Part shown: piece by piece, positions 1-8,676 of the stretch
How the letters are laid out: each line of letters begins with the position of its first letter
Numbering within the stretch: the stretch's first letter is position 1
Assembly (NCBI RefSeq): GCF_039388045.1
Contig: NZ_CP135015.1
Coordinates: forward strand, 62,001-126,000
Direction of reading: 5' to 3'
From: Buchnera_K aphidicola_B
Lineage (GTDB): Bacteria; Pseudomonadota; Gammaproteobacteria; Enterobacterales; Enterobacteriaceae
Length of the DNA: 64,000 nucleotides
Program-made: the position numbers and the translations under genes
Notes under the pieces: model-generated
What the model was told of the DNA's origin: nothing
The model's database searches: none
Seen by the model: only the letters and a program-made list of their open reading frames with translations

Positions 1-79
1 TGAAAAATTATCTGAAGGTATACGTCAGTTTGGAGCAGATCAAATACAATTAGAAAATTTTTTATTTAAACAATTTTAA
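1..79 (+). CDS. talA: Transaldolase, C-terminal end (partial)
   Basis: Only the last 25 codons lie in the window. They read in frame from base 2 and end in TAA at 77-79. The peptide EKLSEGIRQFGADQ resembles the C-terminus of enterobacterial transaldolases (EKLAEGIRKFA-like). Transaldolase transfers a dihydroxyacetone unit between sugar phosphates in the non-oxidative pentose phosphate pathway. The next gene, tktA, encodes its pathway partner and follows after 55 bases on the same strand, which supports the call. Whether the E. coli counterpart is TalA or TalB cannot be decided from this tail. Confidence 0.75.
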   Translation, partial: EKLSEGIRQFGADQIQLENFLFKQF

Positions 80-134
80 TTTTTTTAAAAAACATTTTAA
101 TTTTCTCTAAAAATTTTAAATATAAGGAATATAT

Positions 135-2138
135 ATGTATTCAAATAATATTTTAGCACATGCCTTACGTATGTTGAGTATAGATGCTGTTCAAAAGGCT
201 AACTCTGGACATCCGGGCGCTCCTATGGGTATGGCGGATATTGCTACGATTTTATGGAGAAAATTTATCAAGCATAATCCAGCTAATCCTTTATGGGCTA
301 ATAGAGATCGTTTTATTCTCTCTAATGGGCATGCTTCAATTTTATTATATAGTATCTTGCATTTAACAGGATACAATATTTCTATCAAAGAATTGAAAAA
401 TTTTAGACAATTGTATTCACAAACACCTGGTCATCCAGAAGTGGGTTGTACCCCTGGTGTTGAAATTACCACTGGTCCTTTAGGTCAAGGTTTAGGTAAT
501 GCAGTAGGTATGGCTATATCAGAACGAATACTATCTGAATGTTTTAATCGTAAAAATCATGATATTGTAGATCATTATACATGGGTATTTGTAGGCGATG
601 GTTGTCTTATGGAAGGTATATCACATGAAGTATGTTCTTTAGCAGGTTCATTAAAATTAGAAAAATTAATTGTTTTATATGATAGTAATGGTATTTCTAT
701 AGATGGAAATGTTAAAAAATGGTTTAATGATGATACTGAAAAAAGATTTTTAGCATATAATTGGAATGTTATATCTCATGTTAATGGTCATGATCCAGAT
801 GCAATTTATAAAGCTATAACAGCTGCTAAATTATGCACAAATAAACCTTCTATAATTATTTTTAATACTATTATAGGTTTTGGTTCACCAAATAAATGCG
901 GTAATGCTGTTGTGCATGGATCACCTTTAGGTAAAGAAGAAATAACTTTAGTACGTAAAAATTTAGATTGGGAATATCCTGCTTTTGAAATACCAAAATT
1001 TATTTATGATAAATGGCAAGCTATTGATAAGGGAAAAATATTAGAAAATAAATGGTTAAAATTAATTCATAGTTATAAAAATAAATACCCTAAGTTATAT
1101 TTTGAATATAAACGTAGAATTAAAGGTAATCTTCCTTCAAACTGGAACAAAATTATTAAAGAATTGATTTATGAATTTAAAAATAATACAGAAGTATTAT
1201 CTACTAGGCAAATTTCGCAAAATATTTTAGAATTTATGGGATCTAAAATTCCAGAATTAATTGGAGGTTCGGCAGATTTAACACCGAGTAATTTAACTAA
1301 ATGGTCTGGATCAAAAGATATTTGTAATAATTATAATGGTAATTATATACACTATGGTGTTCGGGAATTTGGTATGACAGCAATAGCAAATGGTATGGCG
1401 CATTATAAAGGTTTTATCCCATATATCGCGACTTTTCTTATGTTTTCAGATTATGCGCGTAATGGTATTAGAATGGCTGCTTTAATGAAAACTCGTAATA
1501 TTTTAATATATACACATGATTCTATTGGACTGGGAGAAGATGGTCCTACACATCAACCTATTGAACAGTTATCTACTTTACGATTAATACCTAATTTAAG
1601 TGTTTGGAGACCTTGTAATAAATTAGAGACTGTTATAGCTTGGAAAATGGCTTTAGAACGTACAAACGGCCCCACTGCTTTAATTTTATCTCGTCAAAAT
1701 TTATCATTTAATTGTGATGTAGTATATCAAGAACAAGATGTATGTAGAGGTGCTTATATATTAAAAGATTTTACAAATACTAATAAAATACATGTTATTA
1801 TCATATCTACTGGTTCAGAAATTCAATTAGCACTTGATGTAGCTAAAAAATTATATATTTTAAATTTTTCAGTAAGGGTTGTTTCCATGCCTTCGTGTGA
1901 TGTTTTTGATAATCAAAGTATACAGTATAAAAATTATATTTTTCCAAAGTATGTTGATAAATACATAGTTATTGAAGCAGGTGTAAAAGATTTTTGGTAT
2001 AAATATGTTGGTTTAAAAAGTTTAATTATTGGAATTGATACTTTTGCAGAATCTGCTCCAGCTGTTGATCTTTTTAAAAAATTTGGTTTTTCTGTAAATA
2101 GTATAGTTAAAAAATCTAAATTGTATTTAGCGTCTTAA
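135..2138 (+). CDS. tktA: Transketolase
   Basis: Thiamine-diphosphate enzyme of the non-oxidative pentose phosphate pathway; it moves two-carbon units between sugar phosphates and provides erythrose-4-phosphate for aromatic synthesis and ribose-5-phosphate for PRPP and histidine. The protein has 667 residues (E. coli TktA 663) and aligns along its whole length. Visible motifs are SGHPGAPMGMA near the N-terminus, the ThDP-binding GDGCLMEGISHE near residue 155, the pyrimidine-domain GVREFGMTAIANG near 410 and GLGEDGPTHQP near 465. The start is fixed by AAGGA at 123-127, a few bases before ATG 135. It follows talA directly and is closed by a strong hairpin terminator. Confidence 0.97.
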   Translation: MYSNNILAHALRMLSIDAVQKANSGHPGAPMGMADIATILWRKFIKHNPANPLWANRDRFILSNGHASILLYSILHLTGYNISIKELKNFRQLYSQTPGHPEVGCTPGVEITTGPLGQGLGNAVGMAISERILSECFNRKNHDIVDHYTWVFVGDGCLMEGISHEVCSLAGSLKLEKLIVLYDSNGISIDGNVKKWFNDDTEKRFLAYNWNVISHVNGHDPDAIYKAITAAKLCTNKPSIIIFNTIIGFGSPNKCGNAVVHGSPLGKEEITLVRKNLDWEYPAFEIPKFIYDKWQAIDKGKILENKWLKLIHSYKNKYPKLYFEYKRRIKGNLPSNWNKIIKELIYEFKNNTEVLSTRQISQNILEFMGSKIPELIGGSADLTPSNLTKWSGSKDICNNYNGNYIHYGVREFGMTAIANGMAHYKGFIPYIATFLMFSDYARNGIRMAALMKTRNILIYTHDSIGLGEDGPTHQPIEQLSTLRLIPNLSVWRPCNKLETVIAWKMALERTNGPTALILSRQNLSFNCDVVYQEQDVCRGAYILKDFTNTNKIHVIIISTGSEIQLALDVAKKLYILNFSVRVVSMPSCDVFDNQSIQYKNYIFPKYVDKYIVIEAGVKDFWYKYVGLKSLIIGIDTFAESAPAVDLFKKFGFSVNSIVKKSKLYLAS

Positions 2139-2164
2139 TGTAGTTTTTTACTATATTTTCAATT

Positions 2165-2208
2165 TTATTAGGGCTTTTAATATAAAAGCCTTAATAAATT
2201 TTTTTTTA
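2165..2208 (+). terminator. Rho-independent terminator after tktA
   Basis: A hairpin with a 14-pair stem (one G-U pair) lies at 2165-2178 and 2184-2197. Its core is GGCTTTT / AAAAGCC around a five-base loop, and it is followed by a run of nine T at 2199-2207. It sits 26 bases after the tktA stop and directly before the dapE ribosome-binding site, so it should separate the pentose phosphate transcript from dapE. Confidence 0.85.
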
Positions 2209-2223
2209 TTAAAGGGTTTGAAA

Positions 2224-3354
2224 ATGTATTCATCTGTTATTCATTTAGCTAAAAAATTAGTTCGAATTCCTTCTATTAGTCCTTTAGATTTAGGTTGTCA
2301 AAATATTATAGCTAAACGTTTATTAAATTTAGGTTTTGTAGTAGAATATTTAAATATTAATGATACTAAAAATATGTGGGCATATCGCATTTTTGGAAAA
2401 GGTAAACATATAAATTTTTTAGGTCATACTGATGTCGTGCCAATAATTTGTGAAAAAAATTGGCATTATCCTCCTTTTTCTGCAACCATTAAAAATGGTT
2501 TATTATATGGAAGAGGTATTTGTGATATGAAAGGTGCTATTGCAGCTATGATTATTGCTTTAGAAAATTTCATTAAAAAAAAATTAACATATAACGGAAA
2601 AATATCTTTTTTATTTACTTCAGATGAAGAATCTATAGGTACAAATGGTATAAAAAAAGTAGTTGAAATATTAGCTTCTAGGAAAGAAAAGATAGATTAT
2701 TGTATTGTAGGAGAGCCAACAAGTAATAATTTTATTGGCGATGTTATTAAAATTGGGCGTCGTGGTTCTATTACTTTTACCATTTTAATTAAAGGAATAT
2801 CTGGACATGTAGCTTATCCACAATTTGTTATAAACCCTATACATATTTTATCACCTATTTTACTTAAATTAACACGTTATATATGGGATAAAGGAAATAA
2901 ACACTTTCCACCTACTAGTTTACAAATTACTAAAATTTTTTCTAATAGTAATAGTAGCAATACTACGCCAGGTGAGGTATTTTTAGAATTTAATATTCGT
3001 TTTAGTAATCAATTGAACTTTAAAAAAATAAAACGTATTGTAAGGAAATTTTTCGCATCAGATATCTTTAATTGTGATATCCAATCAAAAGTTTATGCTG
3101 TTCCTTTTTTAACTGTTAAATCTCATTTAATTGATATTGTTATCAAATCTATTAATAAATTTAATAAATTTAAACCTATAGTATCTACTTCTGGTGGTAC
3201 TTCAGATGGTAGATATTTATTTAATTTAACAGATCAAGTTGTAGAATTAGGATTAATAAATAAAAGTATACATAAAGATAATGAATATTCTAAAGTAAGT
3301 GATTTACATATTTTGAGTTTAATGTATGAAGAAATTATGAAAAAAATTTTATAA
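2224..3354 (+). CDS. dapE: Succinyl-diaminopimelate desuccinylase
   Basis: Dinuclear-zinc hydrolase that converts N-succinyl-LL-diaminopimelate to LL-diaminopimelate and succinate in lysine and peptidoglycan synthesis. The M20-family metal ligands are visible: GHTDVVP near residue 64, GRGICDMKG near 97, the catalytic DEE near 133, GEPT near 161 and the C-terminal IHKDNE. I place the start at ATG 2224 rather than the in-frame TTG at 2218, because AAAGGG at 2211-2216 is then correctly spaced and the 376-residue product matches E. coli DapE (375). It converges with dapA, another lysine-pathway gene, across a shared hairpin. Confidence 0.95.
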   Translation: MYSSVIHLAKKLVRIPSISPLDLGCQNIIAKRLLNLGFVVEYLNINDTKNMWAYRIFGKGKHINFLGHTDVVPIICEKNWHYPPFSATIKNGLLYGRGICDMKGAIAAMIIALENFIKKKLTYNGKISFLFTSDEESIGTNGIKKVVEILASRKEKIDYCIVGEPTSNNFIGDVIKIGRRGSITFTILIKGISGHVAYPQFVINPIHILSPILLKLTRYIWDKGNKHFPPTSLQITKIFSNSNSSNTTPGEVFLEFNIRFSNQLNFKKIKRIVRKFFASDIFNCDIQSKVYAVPFLTVKSHLIDIVIKSINKFNKFKPIVSTSGGTSDGRYLFNLTDQVVELGLINKSIHKDNEYSKVSDLHILSLMYEEIMKKIL

Positions 3355-3394
3355 TATCATTATTTTTAATTTCAAAATTTTCTATAATGTGTTA

Positions 3395-3419
3395 TACAGA
3401 GTATATAATATACTCTGTA
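3395..3419. terminator. Symmetric hairpin between convergent dapE and dapA
   Basis: ACAGAGTATA at 3396-3405 and its exact reverse complement at 3409-3418 are separated by three bases; one more T-A pair extends the stem to 11. It lies between the 3' ends of dapE (+) and dapA (-). A T-rich run follows on the + strand (3424-3432), so it can terminate dapE. On the other strand the U-tract is weaker, so termination of dapA there is an inference from the symmetry. Confidence 0.7.
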
Positions 3420-3473
3420 ATTTATATTTTTTTTACAATATATTTATTAAAATGGTAATTTAGAATTAAATTT

Positions 3474-4343
3474 TTAACCATTTTTTATTATTTTTAATAA
3501 ATTTTTTTTATTTTTTTTAGATATTGAGATCATAGGTAATCTTAGTTTATCATGATTGATTATTTTATATTTTCTTGCTAACCATTTTATTGGTGAAGGG
3601 TTAGGTTCTTTAAATAAATTTTTATGTAATTTTAATAATTTTTTATTAATTATATTAGCTAAATAAAAATTTTTTTTATGTGCTAATAAACATATTTCAG
3701 ACATTTTTTTAGCAGCTATATTTGCAGTGACAGATATTACTCCATTTCCACCTAAAATCATAAATTTTAATGCAGTATTGTCATCACCGCTAATTAATAA
3801 AAAATTTTTTGGTGTGTGTTTTTTTATTTTTTGAATTCTGGATAGATCTCCTGTAGCTTCTTTTATTCCTATTATATTTTTAATATGTGATAATTTAATT
3901 ATAGTAGCAGGAAGTAAGTCACATCCGGTTCGGCTTGGCACATTATATAAAATTTGTGGTAGTTTTGTATTTTCAGCAATAGTTTTAAAATGGTGATATA
4001 AACCTTTTTGTGTAGGGCGATTATAATATGGTGTAACTGTCAAACATGCTGCTACGCCTGATTTTTCAAACTTTTGTGTTAATGAAATTGATTCTATAGT
4101 GGAATTGGAACCAGTTCCTGCAATAATTGGAATTTTACCATTTGATATTTCTAATGCGTGCATTACTACGTTTATATGTTCTTTTTGATTTAAAGTAGAT
4201 GATTCACCAGTGGTTCCAACAGCGACAATTGCTTTTGTGCAATTTTTTATATGATAATGAACTATTTTTTTTAAACTTTTTAAACAAATATTTCCTTTTA
4301 TATCCATTGGTGTAATTAATGCCGCAATACTGCCTTTGAACAT
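3474..4343 (-). CDS. dapA: 4-hydroxy-tetrahydrodipicolinate synthase
   Basis: Condenses pyruvate with aspartate semialdehyde, the first committed step of lysine and diaminopimelate synthesis. The 289-residue product (E. coli 292) is a class I aldolase-type TIM barrel. It shows GTTGESSTL near residue 43, the active-site tyrosine in YNVPSRTG near 133, and the Schiff-base lysine in GIKEATGDLSR near 161. AGAGGA lies a few bases upstream of ATG at 4343. It lies head-to-tail with aroC, 216 bases downstream of it. Together with dapE and dapB in this window it marks lysine provisioning as a retained function. Confidence 0.97.
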   Translation of the reverse strand: MFKGSIAALITPMDIKGNICLKSLKKIVHYHIKNCTKAIVAVGTTGESSTLNQKEHINVVMHALEISNGKIPIIAGTGSNSTIESISLTQKFEKSGVAACLTVTPYYNRPTQKGLYHHFKTIAENTKLPQILYNVPSRTGCDLLPATIIKLSHIKNIIGIKEATGDLSRIQKIKKHTPKNFLLISGDDNTALKFMILGGNGVISVTANIAAKKMSEICLLAHKKNFYLANIINKKLLKLHKNLFKEPNPSPIKWLARKYKIINHDKLRLPMISISKKNKKNLLKIIKNG

Positions 4344-4559
4344 GTATATATCCTCTACAAAATATTTTTATTTGAATATATTTAAATTAATAATTTTGTA
4401 TTTTAAAAAATTTCTATAACTGATGTTTTAAAAAAAATTTTAAATATGATTTTAAAATAATATAATTAATTATTTAAATTTTATATATTTATATTTGCAA
4501 TATTTTTATTTTAATAAATAAATTTTTTATAATTGGATATATTTTTTAATTAATAAAAA

Positions 4560-5618
4560 TTATTTACATTGTGCCTTATTTCTTAGTATATGATCCATAA
4601 TTACAATTGCAAGCATGGCTTCAACTATTGGTACAGCTCTAATTCCAACACATGGATCATGTCTACCTTTTGTTATTATTTTTTTTTCTTCGTTGTTTGT
4701 ATTAATTGTTTTACCTGGAATGGAAATACTAGAAGTGGGTTTAAATGCTGCTTTTACAATTATATCTTCACCATTACTTATACCGCCTAAAATCCCTCCT
4801 GCATGATTACTAATAAAACCGTTTTTTCTAATTTCGTCTCTATTTTCGTGACCTTTTTTAGAAATTACAGCAAATCCATCACCTATTTCAACCCCTTTAA
4901 CAGCATTAATACCCATAATAGCATGAGCAATATCTGCATCTAATTTATCGAATACAGGTTCACCTAAACCTGTTGGTATATTATGTGCTATAGTAGTTAT
5001 TTCTGCTCCTATAGAATCACCTTGTTTTTTAAGTTTTTTTATTTTTTTTTTTAAAATTTTTAATTTCTCTATTTCTGGGCAAAAAAATGGGTTTTTTTTT
5101 ATTTCTTCCAAAGATTTTAATTTTAAATTAATTTTTCCCATTTTAGATAAATAACCAGTTATTTTTATTCCATATATTTTTTTTAAATATTTTTTTGCTA
5201 TTGCACCAGCTGCTACTCGCATTGTTGTTTCTCTTGCAGAAGATCTACCTCCGCCTCTATAATCTCTAAAACCATATTTTTTATGATATGAATAATCTGC
5301 ATGTCCAGGTCGGAAAATATTTTTTATTTTTTCGTAATCTTGAGATCTTTGATCTGTATTATAAATTAACATTCCTATACTTGTTCCTGTTGTTTTTCCT
5401 TTAAATAATCCGGATAATATTTCAACAGTATCTAATTCGCGACGTTGTGTTGTGTATTTTGAAGAACCTGGTTTTCTTTTATTTAACTCTTTTTGGATAT
5501 CTTGAATTTCAATATTAAACCCTGGGGGCATTCCATCAACTATACAACCTAATGCTATACCATGTGATTCTCCAAAAGTACTTACGCGAAACATTTTACC
5601 AATACTATTTCCCGGCAT
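4560..5618 (-). CDS. aroC: Chorismate synthase
   Basis: Last enzyme of the shikimate pathway: anti-1,4-elimination of phosphate from EPSP to give chorismate, using reduced FMN. The product has 352 residues (E. coli 361). Family signatures are the N-terminal FRVSTFGESHG, the mid-region RPGHADYSYHKKYGFRDYRG with GGRSSARET, and the C-terminal GRHDPCVGIRAVPIVEA. GAGGAAG lies just upstream of the start at 5618. It is divergent from smrB. Its FMN requirement links it to the riboflavin synthase and flavokinase genes in this window; aroH supplies the start of the same pathway. Confidence 0.97.
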   Translation of the reverse strand: MPGNSIGKMFRVSTFGESHGIALGCIVDGMPPGFNIEIQDIQKELNKRKPGSSKYTTQRRELDTVEILSGLFKGKTTGTSIGMLIYNTDQRSQDYEKIKNIFRPGHADYSYHKKYGFRDYRGGGRSSARETTMRVAAGAIAKKYLKKIYGIKITGYLSKMGKINLKLKSLEEIKKNPFFCPEIEKLKILKKKIKKLKKQGDSIGAEITTIAHNIPTGLGEPVFDKLDADIAHAIMGINAVKGVEIGDGFAVISKKGHENRDEIRKNGFISNHAGGILGGISNGEDIIVKAAFKPTSSISIPGKTINTNNEEKKIITKGRHDPCVGIRAVPIVEAMLAIVIMDHILRNKAQCK

Positions 5619-5799
5619 ATTTCTTCCTCTTTATTAATTTTTTTAATTTTATTTAATTATGTTTGAATTTTTTAAGAAATAATATAATATACAATATAAA
5701 TATAATAAATAAATATCAAACATTATATAATAATTTTATTGTTTTATTTTATTAATTATTTTATTATTAATAATTATTATATTATTTTTAAAATTATTT

Positions 5800-6324
5800 A
5801 TGGTTATTAAAATGTCTATTTTTGAAAAAGATGATTTATTTCGAGCATGTATTAAGGGAACTCAAAAATTTAAACAAGATAAAGTTTTTCATAACAGAGG
5901 ATTAAATATTAAAAAAAAAGATTTGTTGTATAAAAAAAATATTATTCAACAAGAAATGCACAGTTTTTATTTTTCTAATACTATTTCTAATAATAAAAAG
6001 AATTATATACAACATAATTTTAGTAAAAATATTTTTTTAAAAAAAAATAATAAATTTGTAGGTAAATATAATCCAGAAATTTATTTGGATTTACATGGTG
6101 TAAGTAAATATAACTCTAAAAAAGAAATTGGTATTTTAATTACTTTATGTTATAAAGAAAATTTTTCTTGTGCGGGTATTATACATGGTCATGGTAGAAA
6201 TATATTAAAGAAACAAATACCTTTTTGGTTGAAACAACATCCAGAAATTACTGTATGTAAAAATAAATCTAAGAATGTAAGTAATACTGTTGCTGTAATA
6301 TTTTTTATTAATCTAAATGTATAA
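5800..6324 (+). CDS. smrB: Smr-domain endonuclease SmrB
   Basis: 174-residue protein with a C-terminal Smr (MutS-related) domain. LDLHGVSKYNSKKEIG near residue 97 and IHGHGRNILKKQ near 125 match the catalytic DLHG and HGHG motifs of E. coli SmrB (YfcN, 183 residues). SmrB cleaves mRNA between collided ribosomes and starts rescue; that role is known for E. coli and inferred here. The N-terminal half is lysine/asparagine-rich and less conserved. ATG 5800 and ATG 5812 are both possible starts; no clear Shine-Dalgarno decides between them. It is divergent from aroC and 134 bases upstream of the histidine operon. Confidence 0.88.
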   Translation: MVIKMSIFEKDDLFRACIKGTQKFKQDKVFHNRGLNIKKKDLLYKKNIIQQEMHSFYFSNTISNNKKNYIQHNFSKNIFLKKNNKFVGKYNPEIYLDLHGVSKYNSKKEIGILITLCYKENFSCAGIIHGHGRNILKKQIPFWLKQHPEITVCKNKSKNVSNTVAVIFFINLNV

Positions 6325-6458
6325 TGTTATATACTTTTAAAATTTTATTTTATGACTTTATTTTCAATGTTGCACAATTTTAATGAATTATTATCTTAAA
6401 TAGCAATTTAAAAATATAGTTTTAATTTTATTTAAAATTATAAGAGGTTTTATAACAT

Positions 6459-7364
6459 ATGTTAAGTAATAATAATAATCGTTTGCGAATAGCTATGCAA
6501 AAATCTGGTCGTTTAAGTGATGATTCTAAAGACCTTTTGAAACGTTGTGGTATTAAAATTAATTTTGAAGAACAGCGTTTAGTTTCTTTTGCAGAAAATA
6601 TGCCTATTGATATTATGCATGTCCGAGATGATGACATTCCTAGATTGATTTTTGATAAAGTGGTAGATTTAGGAATTGTTGGAAAAAATGTTTTGGAAGA
6701 ACAAATGTTATCTATTCCAAAATATAAAAATGTTTTATTTTACACTGTTTTACGTAATTTAGATTTCGGAATGTGTCGATTATCTTTAGCCATTTTAGAT
6801 AATGCTCCATATAATGGTTTGAAATGTTTAGAAAATGCAAGGATAGCTACTTCTTATCCAAATATTCTTAAAAAATATTTTTATAAAAATAATATACGAT
6901 TTAAATTATGTGTTTTAAATGGTTCAGTTGAAGTCGCTCCTAGAGCAGGTTTTTCAGATGCAATATGTGATTTAGTATCTACTGGAGGCACTTTGGAGGC
7001 AAATAATTTACGTGAAGTTGAAACTGTGTATTTTTCTAATGCGTGTTTAATATCTAGAATAGGATATATTTCTGAAATAAAATTATTATTAATTAAAAAA
7101 TTATTAATACGTATTCAAGGAGTTATTAAAGCACGAGAATCAAAATATATTATGTTACATATTCCAGTTAATAAATTATCTAATGTAGTAACTTTATTAA
7201 GAGGGGCGGAAGTACCTACAGTTTTAAAATTAGCGGGTGATAAAAAAAAAGTTGCTATGCATATGGTAAGTAGTGAAACTGTATTTTGGGAAACTATGGA
7301 ACAGTTAAAAAATTTAGGCGCAAGTTCTATATTAGTATTACCTATTGAGAAAATGATGGAGTGA
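6459..7364 (+). CDS. hisG: ATP phosphoribosyltransferase
   Basis: First step of histidine synthesis: ATP plus PRPP gives phosphoribosyl-ATP. The 301-residue product (E. coli 299) is the long, self-sufficient HisG form with a C-terminal regulatory domain from about residue 225. RLRIAMQKSGRLSDDS opens the protein and the PRPP-loop region DLVSTGGTLEANNL lies near 175. AAGAGG at 6442-6447 precedes ATG 6459. It is the first gene of an intact hisGDCBHAFI operon. The 134-base leader contains no histidine-rich leader peptide or clear attenuator, so attenuation as in E. coli appears lost. Confidence 0.97.
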   Translation: MLSNNNNRLRIAMQKSGRLSDDSKDLLKRCGIKINFEEQRLVSFAENMPIDIMHVRDDDIPRLIFDKVVDLGIVGKNVLEEQMLSIPKYKNVLFYTVLRNLDFGMCRLSLAILDNAPYNGLKCLENARIATSYPNILKKYFYKNNIRFKLCVLNGSVEVAPRAGFSDAICDLVSTGGTLEANNLREVETVYFSNACLISRIGYISEIKLLLIKKLLIRIQGVIKARESKYIMLHIPVNKLSNVVTLLRGAEVPTVLKLAGDKKKVAMHMVSSETVFWETMEQLKNLGASSILVLPIEKMME

Positions 7365-7368
7365 TTTT

Positions 7369-8673
7369 ATGGATTTTATAATTAATAACATTTTTTATTG
7401 GAATAAATTAAATATTTCGGATAAAAAAAAAATATTATCACGTCCTATTTTGAATAATATTAATATAAAAAGTAATGTTAAAAAAATTTTATATGATGTG
7501 TATAAAAATGGAGACCAAGCTTTATACTATTATACAAAGAAATTTGATAATACTATTATAAATAATTTATTTATTAAAAAAAAAAAAANATTAGATAGTT
7601 TTTTAAAAGTTAATGTAAATATTAAAAAATCTATATTAACGGCAGCTAAAAATATTGAACTTTTTCATTCTTATCAAAAAACAAAAATAATAGACATTCA
7701 TACTCAAGATGGAATTAGATGTCAGCAAATTACAAAACCAATAAATTCTGTTGGTTTATATATTCCTGGGGGTTCAGCTCCTCTACTTTCTACTGTATTA
7801 ATGTTATCTATACCTGCTATTCTTGCACAATGTAATAAAATAATTTTATGTTCTCCACCTCCTATTTCAAATGAAATTTTATATACAGCATATTATGTAT
7901 GTGGTATTAAAAATATATTGCAAATTGGAGGCCCGCAAGCTATTGGAGCTATGGCTTTTGGTACAGATAGTATTTGTAAAGTAGATAAAATTTTTGGACC
8001 TGGGAATGCTTATGTAACAGAAGCAAAAAAACAAGTTAATCATTCGTTTAATTATACTGATATAGATATGTTAGCAGGGCCTTCGGAAGTACTGGTAATT
8101 GCAGATATACACTCTAATCCTGATTTTGTAGCAGCAGATTTATTATCTCAAGCAGAACATGGAATGGATTCGCAAGTTATTTTATTAACAGATAATTTAA
8201 TTTTAGCTAATTCTGTTATTACTTCTTTAAAAAAACAAATATGTATGTTATCTAGAATAAATATTATAAAAAATTCTTTAAAACATAGTAAAATTATTAT
8301 TACTAAAAATATACAAGAATGTATAGATATATCTAATTATTACGCGCCAGAACATTTAATTTTACAATTTAAAAATGCGAGACATTGGTTAAATAAAATT
8401 TATAATGCTGGTTCTATTTTTATTGGCCCTTGGTCTCCTGAATCAGTAGGTGATTATGCTTCTGGTACTAATCATGTTTTACCTACTTATGGAAAAGTGA
8501 AAACTTTTTCTGGAGTTGGTTTAGCAGATTTTCAAAAAAAAATTTCAGTACAAGAATTAACTAAAAAAGCTTTATTTGATATTTATCCTACAGTAAAAAA
8601 TTTATCACAGTTTGAACAATTAGATGCGCATCATAATGCTATTTCTATTAGATTAAAATATTTAAATAAGTAA
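7369..8673 (+). CDS. hisD: Histidinol dehydrogenase
   Basis: Zinc enzyme that oxidises L-histidinol to L-histidine in two NAD-dependent steps, the last reactions of the pathway. The product has 434 residues, as in E. coli. Conserved segments include GLYIPGGSAPLLSTVLM near 128, DMLAGPSEVLVIAD near 232, the zinc-ligand region QAEHGMDSQ near 264 and the C-terminal EQLDAHHNAIS. It follows hisG after four bases. A run of 13 A, one undetermined base and another A falls inside codons 70-74; the frame is kept only if the tract length shown is right. Confidence 0.95.
   Translation: MDFIINNIFYWNKLNISDKKKILSRPILNNINIKSNVKKILYDVYKNGDQALYYYTKKFDNTIINNLFIKKKKXLDSFLKVNVNIKKSILTAAKNIELFHSYQKTKIIDIHTQDGIRCQQITKPINSVGLYIPGGSAPLLSTVLMLSIPAILAQCNKIILCSPPPISNEILYTAYYVCGIKNILQIGGPQAIGAMAFGTDSICKVDKIFGPGNAYVTEAKKQVNHSFNYTDIDMLAGPSEVLVIADIHSNPDFVAADLLSQAEHGMDSQVILLTDNLILANSVITSLKKQICMLSRINIIKNSLKHSKIIITKNIQECIDISNYYAPEHLILQFKNARHWLNKIYNAGSIFIGPWSPESVGDYASGTNHVLPTYGKVKTFSGVGLADFQKKISVQELTKKALFDIYPTVKNLSQFEQLDAHHNAISIRLKYLNK
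7576..7590. other. Ambiguous poly-A tract inside hisD
   Basis: Thirteen consecutive A, one N at 7589 and a further A. With N counted as one base, codons on both sides remain in the HisD frame (four AAA codons, ANA, then TTA GAT AGT). The N indicates that the base or tract length could not be called, which is the expected result of slippage or length variation in a long homopolymer. HisD is otherwise full length, so I treat the gene as intact. Confidence 0.8.
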
Positions 8674-8676
8674 AAA

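Noticed and set aside
4590..4806. Open frames on the + strand opposite aroC
   Set aside because: They are antisense shadows of the conserved AroC C-terminus, have no ribosome-binding site and no family resemblance.
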